Source: Firm-13 sp037143795 (GTDB taxonomy: Bacteria; Bacillota; Clostridia; Saccharofermentanales; Saccharofermentanaceae). Taken from it: a stretch of DNA of 64,000 nucleotides. The stretch is taken from the NCBI GenBank assembly GCA_037143795.1, contig JBAWXZ010000012.1, positions 51,771 to 115,770 on the forward strand. Reading direction: 5' to 3'. Position 1 is the stretch's first letter. Each line of letters begins with the position of its first letter. Positions 34,462-43,955 of this stretch are shown piece by piece. A program made the position numbers and the translations under genes. The notes beneath the pieces are model-generated. The model was not told where the DNA came from, made no database searches, and saw nothing but the letters and a program-made list of their open reading frames with translations.

Positions 34462-35259
34462 TCACCAGATTGTCCAACCGCCATCCATTACAAGAGTAGC
34501 GCCGGTCATATAAGCAGAAGCGTCTGCAGCCAGGAATGCGATCGGTCCTTTGATATCGTCTTCGCCTGCAAAGCAGCCAAGCGGGCAGTTCTCAATATAG
34601 TTGTCAACAAAGGCCTTTTTGGATTCGTCATCCAACAGGCCTGGATTGAAGCCTCCGGGGCAGATGCAATTAACGCGGATGCCGTTTTTGCCGTAACGCC
34701 CGGCCATGTATTTGGTCATGCCGACCATCGCCCACTTTTCAGTGGTGTAGTTGATCGGCTGATCCCCCATCGACTCGGGATAAAATGGAAAATGGGGGCA
34801 ATCAAGGCCGCGCATGGAACTAATGTTAATAATGCTGCCCTTTCCCTGCCTGACCATATAGCTGATAACAGACTGGGAGAGAAGTATCTGGCCGTTCAGG
34901 TTTGTGCTGCAGGAATCCTGAAGCTTTTCGCGTGTAGCAGTTTCGAGCGAGACCAGGTTCCGGCGGTCCACAGCATTATTGACAAGAATGTCAATGGAAC
35001 CGAATTTTACATAAACAGCGTCAGTCAAAGCCTTGATGGAAGAGTCATCATTCAGGTCCAATGGCATTCCGTAAGCTTTATGACCCTGCTCACGGAGCGT
35101 CTCAGCAAATTCTTCGCATTTTACAGCATTGCGGGACGCAATAATAACTGTTGAACCCATTTCACAAAGAGCAGTGGAGATGGAACCGCCGTATAACCCC
35201 CGGCCGCCTGTTACAATAGCAACACGGTCTTTCAGACTGAATAATTTTTGGGTATGCAT
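34462..35259 (-). CDS. SDR-family oxidoreductase (gluconate dehydrogenase-like)
   Basis: A 265-residue classical SDR. The cofactor motif TGGRGLYGG (about 17-25) is a slight variant of TGxxxGIG. LVNNA follows, catalytic Ser lies in INISSMRG, and Tyr/Lys in NYTTEKWA. A loop of about ten extra residues (CPHFPFYPESMGDQPI) before the catalytic Tyr is typical of this sugar-dehydrogenase subgroup. C-terminal VMDGGWTIW closes the fold. It lies between the response regulator and the aldo/keto reductase in the leftward operon. Confidence 0.9.
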   Translation of the reverse strand: MHTQKLFSLKDRVAIVTGGRGLYGGSISTALCEMGSTVIIASRNAVKCEEFAETLREQGHKAYGMPLDLNDDSSIKALTDAVYVKFGSIDILVNNAVDRRNLVSLETATREKLQDSCSTNLNGQILLSQSVISYMVRQGKGSIINISSMRGLDCPHFPFYPESMGDQPINYTTEKWAMVGMTKYMAGRYGKNGIRVNCICPGGFNPGLLDDESKKAFVDNYIENCPLGCFAGEDDIKGPIAFLAADASAYMTGATLVMDGGWTIW

Positions 35260-35295
35260 AGTTTTTCCTTCTTTCGATGATTAATCCTGGGTTTG

Positions 35296-36891
35296 TTAAT
35301 GGACTTGCTTCTGATATTCAAGAGGCGCGATCCCTGTAATCTGCTTGAAAACATAGCTGAAATACTTGGCATTTGAGAAGCCGGTAGCATCGCTGATTTC
35401 GAATACCTTCATATTGGTCTCTGCAAGCATTTGCTTTGCGCGATCAACCCGTTCCTGGTTCAGGAAACTGTTGAAACTGATGCCTTCTTCTTTATGAAAC
35501 AGCTTACAGAAGTAAATGCGTGACAGTCCAATATGGTCACTGACAGAATCCAAACAAAGGTTTTCATCATGCAGATTGCTTCGAATATAATCTTTGGCCA
35601 TCGAAACAAGATGATTGGCATTATTGGATCGCTTTTTCAATAGAAGTTTTTGAAGCTGTTCAGTCAGGCGCAAAACATAATTCAACTGATTGGAAATTAC
35701 ATGTTCGCTGAATAGACTGACAACAATGGAAGAATAGGGCTCAACTTCCTCAATATCAATATTAAGCCGCATGCATTCGCGAATGATTGACGATACATAA
35801 TCAAAAATAAAATCGCGAATATGTTGATCACAGTCCTTATTGTCAGAAGCAAGGGAATAAATATGCTGCCGGACCGCATCAGAAATGGCTTGGAAATTAT
35901 TCTGGCGGAACTGAGTGATTACATAGTGCTCCAGGGAGCCTTTGTTGGGGAACGGATTATCGAGCTGCTCGATGTTCTTGTAATGAATAATCGTATCATC
36001 ACTAAGAACGCTTTGATAATTCAAAGCGACTGTAGCTTCCGTATTGGATTGAAATAGTAATGCAGGATGATCTTCAGCCTGCCCGATACCGGCATACACC
36101 TGACAGCCGGTCAGAAATTTAATCTGGTTGCTGACCTTATTGAGCCCTTCTTCAATCAGATCATCATGGGATTCAAAGTCTGAACAGAAGATGCAGTTAA
36201 CCCTGAAAAAAGCATCAAAGAAGGTATTAAAGACGAAATCTGTTTCTGAAAAGACGGAACGGACTGTTTCACGCAGAAGCATATTGATTGCTTCCTGTGA
36301 CTGGGAAGAAACATGCGGCTTATCCACGGATACCAGTGCAACGGAAAACCTGGGGCCAGGGCAGTTTATTTTCAGATCTGCCAGCTTTCCGGCAACTAAT
36401 TCCGGTATATCAGGCTTGCAGCGAAGCAGATTGGATAAATAAGTTTCCTGAATAACCGGGAGATTGGAATTGACCAGCTGCTGTAAAGATGAGAATGAAG
36501 CCATAGCTTCCCGCTTGTCTTCAAAATACTTGACGGCTTTGATTAGACTTTCATTGATGCCTTCAGCGAAGATAGGTTTACTGAGCAAATCAACCGCACC
36601 TAACTTGACAGATTGCCGTACGTATTCAAAATCACTGTATCCGGTTATAACAATAAAGCGAACATCAGGGTTGATCAGAGAAAACTCTTCAGCAAGCTGC
36701 AAGCCGGTAATAACGGGTATGTTAATGTCAGTGATGATAATGGCGGGTCTATACTGCAGAAAAAGCTCCCGTGCAGTATCGCTGTCACCCGCAACACAGG
36801 TGAGTTGGATAGGGAGGGATTCCCAATCAATAATACTATTCAGCCGATCGCGGACCTGAACATCATCATCGATAATCATAACATCAAACAT
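35296..36891 (-). CDS. YesN-type response regulator with AraC DNA-binding domain
   Basis: A 531-residue regulator. The receiver domain (1-120) has the acidic pocket IIDDD and phospho-acceptor Asp55 in IITDINIP, with Lys in LLSKPIF. A long central region (about 130-420) of the YesN type has no named domain. The C-terminal AraC domain (about 430-530) has two helix-turn-helix units ending in TGFSNAKYFSYVFKQITGI. The ATG at 36891 is chosen for the AAAGGAG site just upstream. It begins 4 bases after the stop of the kinase gene, so they are co-translated partners. Likely target: the divergent transporter operon. Confidence 0.93.
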   Translation of the reverse strand: MFDVMIIDDDVQVRDRLNSIIDWESLPIQLTCVAGDSDTARELFLQYRPAIIITDINIPVITGLQLAEEFSLINPDVRFIVITGYSDFEYVRQSVKLGAVDLLSKPIFAEGINESLIKAVKYFEDKREAMASFSSLQQLVNSNLPVIQETYLSNLLRCKPDIPELVAGKLADLKINCPGPRFSVALVSVDKPHVSSQSQEAINMLLRETVRSVFSETDFVFNTFFDAFFRVNCIFCSDFESHDDLIEEGLNKVSNQIKFLTGCQVYAGIGQAEDHPALLFQSNTEATVALNYQSVLSDDTIIHYKNIEQLDNPFPNKGSLEHYVITQFRQNNFQAISDAVRQHIYSLASDNKDCDQHIRDFIFDYVSSIIRECMRLNIDIEEVEPYSSIVVSLFSEHVISNQLNYVLRLTEQLQKLLLKKRSNNANHLVSMAKDYIRSNLHDENLCLDSVSDHIGLSRIYFCKLFHKEEGISFNSFLNQERVDRAKQMLAETNMKVFEISDATGFSNAKYFSYVFKQITGIAPLEYQKQVH

Positions 36892-36895
36892 AGTA

Positions 36896-38773
36896 CTACT
36901 CCTTTTGCGGTTCATTGACCGGCTGTATTCCTGGAAAGTATGGCATGGTAATGGTTACGCGTGTATATTCACTGATATTACTGGAAATAATCAACCCGTA
37001 TTGCTCTCCGAAGGATTGAACCAAACGGCGATTAGTATTGTACAATCCAAAATGCCGCATATTTTCCGGAAGTGGGTATTGCTGCAGAGTCTGATTGATT
37101 TCGGTAACATCCTCCTCCAGCATTCCGATCCCATTGTCTGTTATGATAATGGTCAGAAGACAGTCGGTATGTGAGGCATCAATTGAAATAATACAGCTAG
37201 TGGCTCTGTATCCGTCAAAGCCATGGATGATAGAATTTTCAATAATTGGTAACAACAACAGCTTGATAATCGGGTACTGATTCAGTGTCGGTTCTATACT
37301 GCATATGAGTTGGATATGACGTTTTCTTGCCAGCAGCTGAATCTGAAGGTAGTGTTTGATCAGCGCCAGTTCATCGGCAAGTAAAATATTCAAGCGGCCC
37401 TGGGAAAGAGAAAGCTTGAAAAATTGGCTGAGGGAAGCAATAAGTGCCGTAGAATCATCAATACGTCCTTCCTGCAATCCCCAGAGCACAGAATCCAGAG
37501 TATTATACAAAAGATGAGGATTGATCTGCGACTGAATCAGCCGCAGCTCCAAAACCTGATTTGAAAGTAATGCTGATTCACGGGCTTCGGCTGCTGTCTG
37601 CAGGCGGTCGAGCATCTCATTTGTTTTTTCACCCAAATATGCTATTTCATCATGTCCGCTTGCCTGGAAACGTGTGGTTGTGTGCCCGCTATCTACCTGT
37701 TTGACAAAAAGGATCAGTTTTGTGATGGTCTGGGTAAGTCTTTTAGAAAAGAACAGGGAAAGTAAAAGCGTAATTATTACACCTATAACAGCAAGTATTA
37801 TTATTGATTGAACATAGGAAGCAATCTCCATCTGATGAATTGTTGTGTAATAGTCAAAAGGAACAACCAGAAAAGCAGTGCCGTTCAATAAAGTTATGTA
37901 GGAAATCAGCTCTTCTTTGTTATTTCCGTTTACATATGAAAAAGTGCCGGAACGGGTGCTTCCCGATACGGAATCAACCAGCTTTTTATTGCTGCATAAT
38001 GAGCCAATATCTTCGGCGAATATGGATGAGAGGATTGTACCGTCAGTGCTCATAATAAAGCCGTCTGATGTAAAGGGTGCATAGATCTGATATAATTCCT
38101 CTGCATTTATAACAAACAGGGAGACACCAAGCTTTTCAATAGTAACAGGATCATAAATGTAGCGCACAAATACAAGGTTGGATGCTGTTTGACTGCTTTT
38201 AGACGAGAGTTTTGTGGTAACATCACAGATTGTCCACTGATCGCCAACATAATTGGAGGTGATATTCAGCCCTTGTGAATCAAGGGCTGACATGCAGTCG
38301 GAAAAGCCGGTAAACGGTAAAGACCGGGTTGAACTGCTTGTATAGGTGAAACCGTTTTTTAAATAGATGGCAGCCATATCAAAAGTTATACCGGCAGAAG
38401 AACCGCTTGAAATCTGCTCGCGAACAGAAGTGCCAATTCGCGCAGTGGATGATTGAATGGTCTTACTATCCGGTGAATCCTGAGCAGCAAGATTTCGCAG
38501 ATCACTTGAAAACAGTATATTAGTGGACAACAGATGAACATCTGAAAGATATGTGGACAGAGTGGTTTTTGCTGATGCAATAGTATTTTCTGATAACTTA
38601 ACGCTCATATCATAAACTTTCTTATTAGCAAGCTGATAGGAAGTAAAACCGGTATAGACTACCATCAACAGCGAAATGGAAACAAGGCAGATGATTAGCT
38701 TCCGGCGAAAGGGTTCGTCACTTAAAGGGAATTTTTTGATTTTGGTTTTTCTTATCATTATTAACACCCGCAT
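36896..38773 (-). CDS. YesM-type sensor histidine kinase
   Basis: A 625-residue membrane kinase. One membrane helix at about 25-47, an extracellular sensor of roughly 270 residues (dCache/YesM-like), a second helix at about 322-346 and a HAMP domain. The His_kinase region has the phospho-acceptor in QINPHLLYNTLDSV (NPHLLYN instead of the usual NPHFLYN). The HATPase domain carries IIENSIIHGF, DNGIGM and FGLYNTNRRL. Pairs with the YesN-type regulator directly downstream. Start is 38773 (GGAAG about 10 bases upstream) or the in-frame ATG at 38758. First gene of the leftward operon. Confidence 0.92.
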   Translation of the reverse strand: MRVLIMIRKTKIKKFPLSDEPFRRKLIICLVSISLLMVVYTGFTSYQLANKKVYDMSVKLSENTIASAKTTLSTYLSDVHLLSTNILFSSDLRNLAAQDSPDSKTIQSSTARIGTSVREQISSGSSAGITFDMAAIYLKNGFTYTSSSTRSLPFTGFSDCMSALDSQGLNITSNYVGDQWTICDVTTKLSSKSSQTASNLVFVRYIYDPVTIEKLGVSLFVINAEELYQIYAPFTSDGFIMSTDGTILSSIFAEDIGSLCSNKKLVDSVSGSTRSGTFSYVNGNNKEELISYITLLNGTAFLVVPFDYYTTIHQMEIASYVQSIIILAVIGVIITLLLSLFFSKRLTQTITKLILFVKQVDSGHTTTRFQASGHDEIAYLGEKTNEMLDRLQTAAEARESALLSNQVLELRLIQSQINPHLLYNTLDSVLWGLQEGRIDDSTALIASLSQFFKLSLSQGRLNILLADELALIKHYLQIQLLARKRHIQLICSIEPTLNQYPIIKLLLLPIIENSIIHGFDGYRATSCIISIDASHTDCLLTIIITDNGIGMLEEDVTEINQTLQQYPLPENMRHFGLYNTNRRLVQSFGEQYGLIISSNISEYTRVTITMPYFPGIQPVNEPQKE

Positions 38774-38774
38774 G

Positions 38775-38790
38775 ATTTAATCGCTTCCAA
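38775..38790 (-). promoter_or_regulatory. Candidate cre (CcpA) site
   Basis: On the minus strand TTGGAAGCGATTAAAT fits the catabolite-responsive element consensus WTGNNARCGNWWWCAW at 15 of 16 positions. It overlaps the ribosome-site region of the sensor kinase gene and lies between the divergent operons, so carbon catabolite repression of the whole locus is plausible. Confidence 0.4.
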
Positions 38791-38985
38791 CAGAATAGCA
38801 AACAGATTGGAAATAGCAAGGGTCATGTTCGGTGAATAATGCAAAATTATCTGTAAATTGCTTAAAAAAACATAAAATCTTGACAAATACTTGTGCAGAT
38901 TAACCAAAAAAATGCTCGAAATTGCTGTGACAAAGCTGATATGTTAACAAATTATCTGAAATATTGGTGTCTTCTCAGTATGTCG

Positions 38986-39014
38986 TTGACATTGGATTTT
39001 CATAAACCTATTCT
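38986..39014 (+). promoter_or_regulatory. Promoter of the transporter/catabolic operon
   Basis: Perfect -35 TTGACA at 38986-38991, a 17-base spacer and TATTCT at 39009-39014. The weak -10 suits a promoter needing activation, presumably by the divergent YesN-type regulator. A second TTGACA occurs at about 38880 without a good -10. The ~315-base divergent region is otherwise AT-rich and non-coding. Confidence 0.5.
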
Positions 39015-39088
39015 AATCACAGTATTTGGTGCCTGAGCGGAAAAGAGGTTCAGGTGCCGGGAAATATAAAATTCTGGGAGGAAATATG

Positions 39089-40810
39089 ATGAAGAAAATT
39101 GTCGTACTTTTACTCGCTACGGTTATGGTTTTAAGCATGACTGCCTGCTCCGGCACAGCAGCAGCGCAATCAGATGTAACTGCCAAATCCAGTACTGCCG
39201 CCGTTTCAGCAGCAGAAACCACTGCAGCTGCTGTTACTGCAACTAATCTCAACGACACTGGTGTTCTTAAGCTCCAGTGGTTCCAGTCAAATGGAGTTGA
39301 TACCCTGTTCCAAAATCCCTGGGTTGATAAGCAGTGCCTGCTGCCATACATGGTATTTGAACCCCTGATTGCTCAGAATGCAGATGGTTCTTATGTTGGC
39401 AATCTTGCAACTGAATGGTCCGTATCCGATGACAACCTGACATACACCTTTACCGTTGCAGAAAACGTAACCTGGCATGACGGAGAAGCCTTCTCCGCAG
39501 AAGATGTAGCCTTTTCCCTTTACGGTGCCCTGGCTGATCCCAACGGCGTCTGGAAGACTGATCTGAAGTATATCAAAGGTGCTTCTGCAGTCAGCGATGA
39601 AGGCGCAACTGAATTGTCCGGCGTCGTCGTTGATGGTAATACCGTTACCATTACCCTGACTGCACCCAACCGCAACTTTCTCTCCGGTATTGCAAAAGTT
39701 ATGATTCTTCCCAAACACTGCCTGGGAGATGTGGCCCCTGCTGAATATGATACAAACGAAGCTTTCTGGTCCAAGCCTGTCGGAACTGGATTGTATATGA
39801 TTGATAAAGTATCTTTCCCTGATTATTGTACAGTTATTGCATATGATAACTTCCATGGCGAGAAAGCAGCCATCAAAAATGTTCAGTTTACAAGCTACGA
39901 TGTTGGCGGAAACGATGCGGTTGTTTCTGCGCTCATTGCAGGAGAACTGGATTATGCTTATGGTAATGCAGTAAATGACATCGAAGTTGCCAATAATGTT
40001 ACCGCTCAGAATGCTGATACTGAGACGGAAATCCAGACGGGTTACTACACTCGTTACTTCGTATTTAACACTGCCAGCCGTGAAGACGGCAACGACAAGA
40101 AAGATATACAGAATGCCGCTGTTCGTCAGGCATTCAATATGATAATTGACAAGGAATCTGTTGCAGGCTTCTATGAAGGCCAGGCTGTTCCCCTGACTAC
40201 CTTTATTAACCCGGCAAGCAGTCAATACAATGATGATATTGTCACATTTTCAAGAAATGTTGAAGCTGCTGCTGCAATGCTGAAAGAAGCCGGCTTTGAT
40301 TTTAGTCAGACAATCGACATTGCTTATTACTATGATGATCAGACGACTTCCGACATCATGGCTATGCTGGTTCAGAATTTTGCGGAAGCAGGCATTACCG
40401 TTAAGACTACCCTGCTGTCCGGTGACTTAGCTACCTTATTATATAAAACCAGAAATTACGATATTGTCTACTGTGCATGGTCCGGTGCAACTGATCCTAT
40501 TGCCCTGTACGGCGATATGGTGTCCTCCGGTGCAAAGAATGCTATCCTCGGCCACGTCGAAGAACGCGCCAAAATCTTTGACACAATCATGGCTGCATAT
40601 AATGCAACTACAACTGAAGAAGAAGCTAAGAAATACGGCGATGAAATGCAGGCAACTGCAGCACAATATTGCTATACCCTGCCTATTTACTCCCTGAACT
40701 CCATTGCAATTATGAATAAGACAATTGTTTCCATACCCAAAGAAATATTTAAGATTGATAATGTTACTGTACGCAACTGGCGTTTTGCCGAATGGAACCT
40801 GGTAGGCTAA
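39089..40810 (+). CDS. ABC transporter substrate-binding lipoprotein (SBP family 5)
   Basis: A 573-residue lipoprotein (LSMTACSG, lipid-bearing Cys near residue 21) of the oligopeptide/nickel/oligosaccharide-binding family 5. Landmarks are LATEWSVSDDNLTYTFTV, WHDGEAFSAEDV (family signature, about 128-139), FWSKPVGTGLYMI and AVRQAFNMIID. The Ala/Thr-rich stretch after Cys is a linker. GGGAGG is followed by two adjacent ATGs at 39086 and 39089; the second has the better spacing. First gene of the rightward operon. Family 5 proteins bind peptides but also oligosaccharides and glycosides, and the catabolic genes downstream favour a sugar-containing ligand. Confidence 0.93.
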   Translation: MKKIVVLLLATVMVLSMTACSGTAAAQSDVTAKSSTAAVSAAETTAAAVTATNLNDTGVLKLQWFQSNGVDTLFQNPWVDKQCLLPYMVFEPLIAQNADGSYVGNLATEWSVSDDNLTYTFTVAENVTWHDGEAFSAEDVAFSLYGALADPNGVWKTDLKYIKGASAVSDEGATELSGVVVDGNTVTITLTAPNRNFLSGIAKVMILPKHCLGDVAPAEYDTNEAFWSKPVGTGLYMIDKVSFPDYCTVIAYDNFHGEKAAIKNVQFTSYDVGGNDAVVSALIAGELDYAYGNAVNDIEVANNVTAQNADTETEIQTGYYTRYFVFNTASREDGNDKKDIQNAAVRQAFNMIIDKESVAGFYEGQAVPLTTFINPASSQYNDDIVTFSRNVEAAAAMLKEAGFDFSQTIDIAYYYDDQTTSDIMAMLVQNFAEAGITVKTTLLSGDLATLLYKTRNYDIVYCAWSGATDPIALYGDMVSSGAKNAILGHVEERAKIFDTIMAAYNATTTEEEAKKYGDEMQATAAQYCYTLPIYSLNSIAIMNKTIVSIPKEIFKIDNVTVRNWRFAEWNLVG

Positions 40811-40847
40811 TTTTCAAAACCTGGCCTGAAAATATTATCCCGGCATA

Positions 40848-40882
40848 TCTTATGCGCTGCTGCATGGCGGCAGCGCATAAGA
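40848..40882. repeat. Perfect 13-bp stem-loop between binding-protein and permease genes
   Basis: TCTTATGCGCTGC / GCAGCGCATAAGA with a 9-base loop and no T-run after it. Such a structure after a binding-protein gene usually stabilises the upstream mRNA or causes partial termination, giving more binding protein than permease. The 285-base gap around it (40811-41095) contains nothing else recognised. Confidence 0.65.
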
Positions 40883-41095
40883 CAGTGTCCGCCAAAGACG
40901 AGTTTTCCGGAATGGTACCAGTCATTATCCATATGAAAGTTCGCGATAATTATCGTAATCGATTCGGAAATATTATCCATGTCCATTCAAATGAGGAAGA
41001 AAATCGTGCATATAAATTAATATGCTTCCGTGGCATAAAATTATATGTTTCCATTAAATTTGGAAATATCACCTGAAAATGAAAGGTGTTTTAGT

Positions 41096-42055
41096 ATGCT
41101 AATGTATGTTGGTAAAAAGTTTATATCTTTGATCCCAAAGATGCTGATTATTTCACTGATCATCTTCCTGGCATTGCAGCTTCTTCCTGGTGATGCACTA
41201 ACCAGGACGGTTTCTCCGGAAATCTATGCAAATATGACGAAAGCACAGCTCGGTGCCCTGCGCGAAAATCTGGGACTGAACAGACCAATTATTTTCCAGT
41301 ATTTCAACTGGCTCAAAGGTATTCTGCAAGGAAACTTCGGATATTCTCAGGTTTCCGGTTCGAATATTGCCTCAATGATGATGGCCCGTCTGCCCGCAAC
41401 CATTGAACTGACCTTTTGGGCACTGGTCGTTGCCAACGTTCTGGGCCTGGTATTGGGTTTTATAGCTGCAATTATGAAAAATAGCGCAGTCGACTATGCC
41501 TGCACAGCTATCAGCGTTGTTGGCATCTCCGTACCGGAATTTTTCTTTGGTATTGTTTTTATTCTCGTTTTCGCACTGAAGTTAGGCTGGCTTCCTACCG
41601 GGGGCCGGATGACGGCCGGTGATTTTTCCTTTATTGATCGGATTCCATACATGATTATGCCTGTTCTATGCCTGGGTATTTCCTTGATTGCAACACTGAT
41701 GCGTTATACCCGCAGCTCCATGCTGGACGTCCTGAACAAGGACTATATAAAAACTGCACGCAGTAAGGGACTTAATGAAGTTACTGTAAATCTGAAACAT
41801 GGTTTTCGTAACGCATTGATTCCCGTCATGGTTTTATTAGTATTCCGTTTGCCTATTCTAGTCAGCGGTACCGTCGTGATCGAGGCTGTCTTTAATTATC
41901 CGGGTATGGGCAGCATGGTACTTGATGCAATTTCCGGCGGCGATATGCCCGTCGTTATGATTACAACAATGGTAATCGCAGCGGTTACCTTGGTTGCAAG
42001 CTGCCTCGTTGATATTCTGACCGCAGCACTGGATCCCCGCGTCCGTTTAGAGTAA
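41096..42055 (+). CDS. Opp/Dpp-type ABC permease (DppB-like)
   Basis: A 319-residue membrane subunit with about six helices. The N-terminal segment ITFLALQLLPGDA-like (IIFLALQLLPGDAL) and the cytoplasmic EAA loop (RYTRSSMLDVLNKDYIKTAR, SKGL) identify the B-type permease. The ATG at 41096 is chosen for AAAGGTG upstream; the frame extends 51 bases further with no site. It pairs with the next gene to form the transport channel. Confidence 0.93.
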   Translation: MLMYVGKKFISLIPKMLIISLIIFLALQLLPGDALTRTVSPEIYANMTKAQLGALRENLGLNRPIIFQYFNWLKGILQGNFGYSQVSGSNIASMMMARLPATIELTFWALVVANVLGLVLGFIAAIMKNSAVDYACTAISVVGISVPEFFFGIVFILVFALKLGWLPTGGRMTAGDFSFIDRIPYMIMPVLCLGISLIATLMRYTRSSMLDVLNKDYIKTARSKGLNEVTVNLKHGFRNALIPVMVLLVFRLPILVSGTVVIEAVFNYPGMGSMVLDAISGGDMPVVMITTMVIAAVTLVASCLVDILTAALDPRVRLE

Positions 42056-42068
42056 GGAGTTGGCAATT

Positions 42069-42932
42069 ATGAGCCTAAAACCCATCAAGTCTTCTCTGGC
42101 AAAGCGAAACATTCAGAAGTTTATGAACAACCGCATGGCTGTCATCGGTGCAGCAATTCTACTGTTCATTGTTGCAGTCTGCATTTGCGCACCGCTGCTG
42201 ACGCCCTATGACCCGAACTTCATTAATGTAGCACAGAAATCCCTGCCGATCTCAGCGCAGCATTTATTGGGAACTGACCGCACAGGCCGTGACATTTTTG
42301 CACGTATTCTTTATGGCGGGCGCATCTCTATTTTGATCGGCGTCTTAAGTGCTGTCGGCGCTACCGCAATAGGTGTTATCCTTGGCTGTATTTCCGGCTT
42401 CTACGGCGGCTGGATTGACAAGACGCTGGTTTACATTTCCGAACTGTTCATGACGTTTCCAAGAACACTGCTAATTCTTTTGTGTGTTGGTCTTTTAGGT
42501 CAGAGCACATCAAATATTATTTGGATTTTCATTCTGACAGGCTGGCCCGGCATGCATCGGATTGTGCGCAGCAGAATTCTTTCTTTGAAGCAGGAGCCAT
42601 TTGTAGAAAGCTGCAGAGCCAATGGTGTTGGCAGCAGGTCGATTATGTTTCACCATTTACTTCCGAATTCCATGGGCCCTGTGATTGTGAATACAACTTT
42701 ACAGGTTGCCGGCAATATTCTTGCAGAAGCAGGTCTCAGCTTCCTCGGTATGGGCGTGCCTGCCAGTGTTATTACATGGGGCAACATAATAAATGCAGCT
42801 AAACGCCTTGATATTATCCAGACAATGCCTATGCTGTGGCTGGCTCCCGGTATTGCCATTTCGCTGTTCGTTCTGAGTATCAATTTCTTCGGTGACGGAC
42901 TGCGTGATGTCCTGGATCCTTCGGCACAATAA
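42069..42932 (+). CDS. Opp/Dpp-type ABC permease (DppC-like)
   Basis: A 287-residue C-type permease. The N-terminal helix is followed by the conserved YDPNFINVAQKSLPI and HLLGTDRTGRDIFARILYGG, then five further helices. The EAA loop is SLKQEPFVESCRANGVGSRS, IMFHHLLPN. The ATG at 42069 is preferred (AAGGAG nine bases upstream) over an in-frame TTG at 42060. It sits 13 bases after the DppB-like gene. Confidence 0.93.
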   Translation: MSLKPIKSSLAKRNIQKFMNNRMAVIGAAILLFIVAVCICAPLLTPYDPNFINVAQKSLPISAQHLLGTDRTGRDIFARILYGGRISILIGVLSAVGATAIGVILGCISGFYGGWIDKTLVYISELFMTFPRTLLILLCVGLLGQSTSNIIWIFILTGWPGMHRIVRSRILSLKQEPFVESCRANGVGSRSIMFHHLLPNSMGPVIVNTTLQVAGNILAEAGLSFLGMGVPASVITWGNIINAAKRLDIIQTMPMLWLAPGIAISLFVLSINFFGDGLRDVLDPSAQ

Positions 42933-42941
42933 GGAGAGAAC

Positions 42942-43955
42942 ATGGAAAACGATATTATCCTGAGAGTTAAAGACTTGAAAACTCATTTTAAAGTCGGCAA
43001 AAAAATTGTTAATGCGGTTAACGGAGTTACTCTGGAATTGGAGCGCAGCAAGACTTTGGGCATTGTCGGTGAATCCGGATGCGGAAAAAGCGTAACTGCA
43101 CATTCAATTATGCAGCTGCTGCCAAAGGCAGGATATATCGCGGGGGGGACGATTGAATATTTTCCCGATGAAAAACCCCGTATGGAAATGAGCAGCTTGA
43201 AAAAGAATAGCCGTGAGATACGCAAAATCAGAGGCAAAGATATAGCAATGATTTTTCAGGATCCGATGTCCACGCTCAATCCGGTATACAGTATCGGCAG
43301 TCAAATCATGGAGAATTTGCATCACCATGAAAAGATCAGCAAAAAGGACGCAAGAAAAAGGATAATTAAGCTGCTTTATGATTTGGGCATTCCATCGCCG
43401 GAAGATCGATATAATGATTATCCGCACCAGTTTTCGGGCGGTATGAAGCAGCGTGTAATGATCGCAATTGCGATGATATGCAATCCGGAAATTCTGATTG
43501 CGGACGAACCCACTACGGCTCTTGACGTAACCATTCAGGCACAGATCCTGAGCCTGATGCAGAAACTGCAGAAGGAACACGGTACATCCATCATTCTTAT
43601 CACCCATAACATGGGCATTGTAGCTGAAGTCTGTGACAATGTAGCCGTAATGTACATGGGCCGTGTGGTTGAATTCGGCAGTCTGGAACAGGTATTTACT
43701 AATCCGCTGCACCCATATACGAAGGCTTTAATGAGGTCGGTTCCTGTTCTGGGTATGGGCAAGGATGTTGAACTGGAATCCATACAGGGGAGTACGCCGG
43801 ATGCTTCCACCATATTTAACGGCTGCGAATTTGCAAACCGCTGCACTCTGGCAAGACCGGAATGCTTCAAGCGCTTCCCCGTGGATACCAACTATCCTGA
43901 TGGCCACAGAGTACGCTGTCTGCTGCTTGAGGAGGATATGAAAAATGCCGAATAA
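42942..43955 (+). CDS. Opp/Dpp-type ABC ATPase (DppD-like)
   Basis: A 337-residue ATPase. Walker A is GESGCGKS (about 46-53), Q-loop MIFQDPMSTLNP, signature QFSGGMKQRV and Walker B ILIADEPTTALD, with the C-terminal oligopeptide-ABC extension (about 240-325) holding four Cys (CEFANRCTLARPEC and a later C), the usual [4Fe-4S]-type cluster region of this family. AAGGAG precedes the ATG. It overlaps the partner ATPase gene by 11 bases. Confidence 0.94.
   Translation: MENDIILRVKDLKTHFKVGKKIVNAVNGVTLELERSKTLGIVGESGCGKSVTAHSIMQLLPKAGYIAGGTIEYFPDEKPRMEMSSLKKNSREIRKIRGKDIAMIFQDPMSTLNPVYSIGSQIMENLHHHEKISKKDARKRIIKLLYDLGIPSPEDRYNDYPHQFSGGMKQRVMIAIAMICNPEILIADEPTTALDVTIQAQILSLMQKLQKEHGTSIILITHNMGIVAEVCDNVAVMYMGRVVEFGSLEQVFTNPLHPYTKALMRSVPVLGMGKDVELESIQGSTPDASTIFNGCEFANRCTLARPECFKRFPVDTNYPDGHRVRCLLLEEDMKNAE

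Noticed and set aside
34420..35154. A 244-codon plus-strand frame
   Set aside because: Lies wholly opposite the SDR gene, whose motifs and operon context are clear; no protein family features.
39287..40225. A 312-codon minus-strand frame
   Set aside because: Antisense to the substrate-binding protein gene; Cys/Ile-rich nonsense composition and no start signal.
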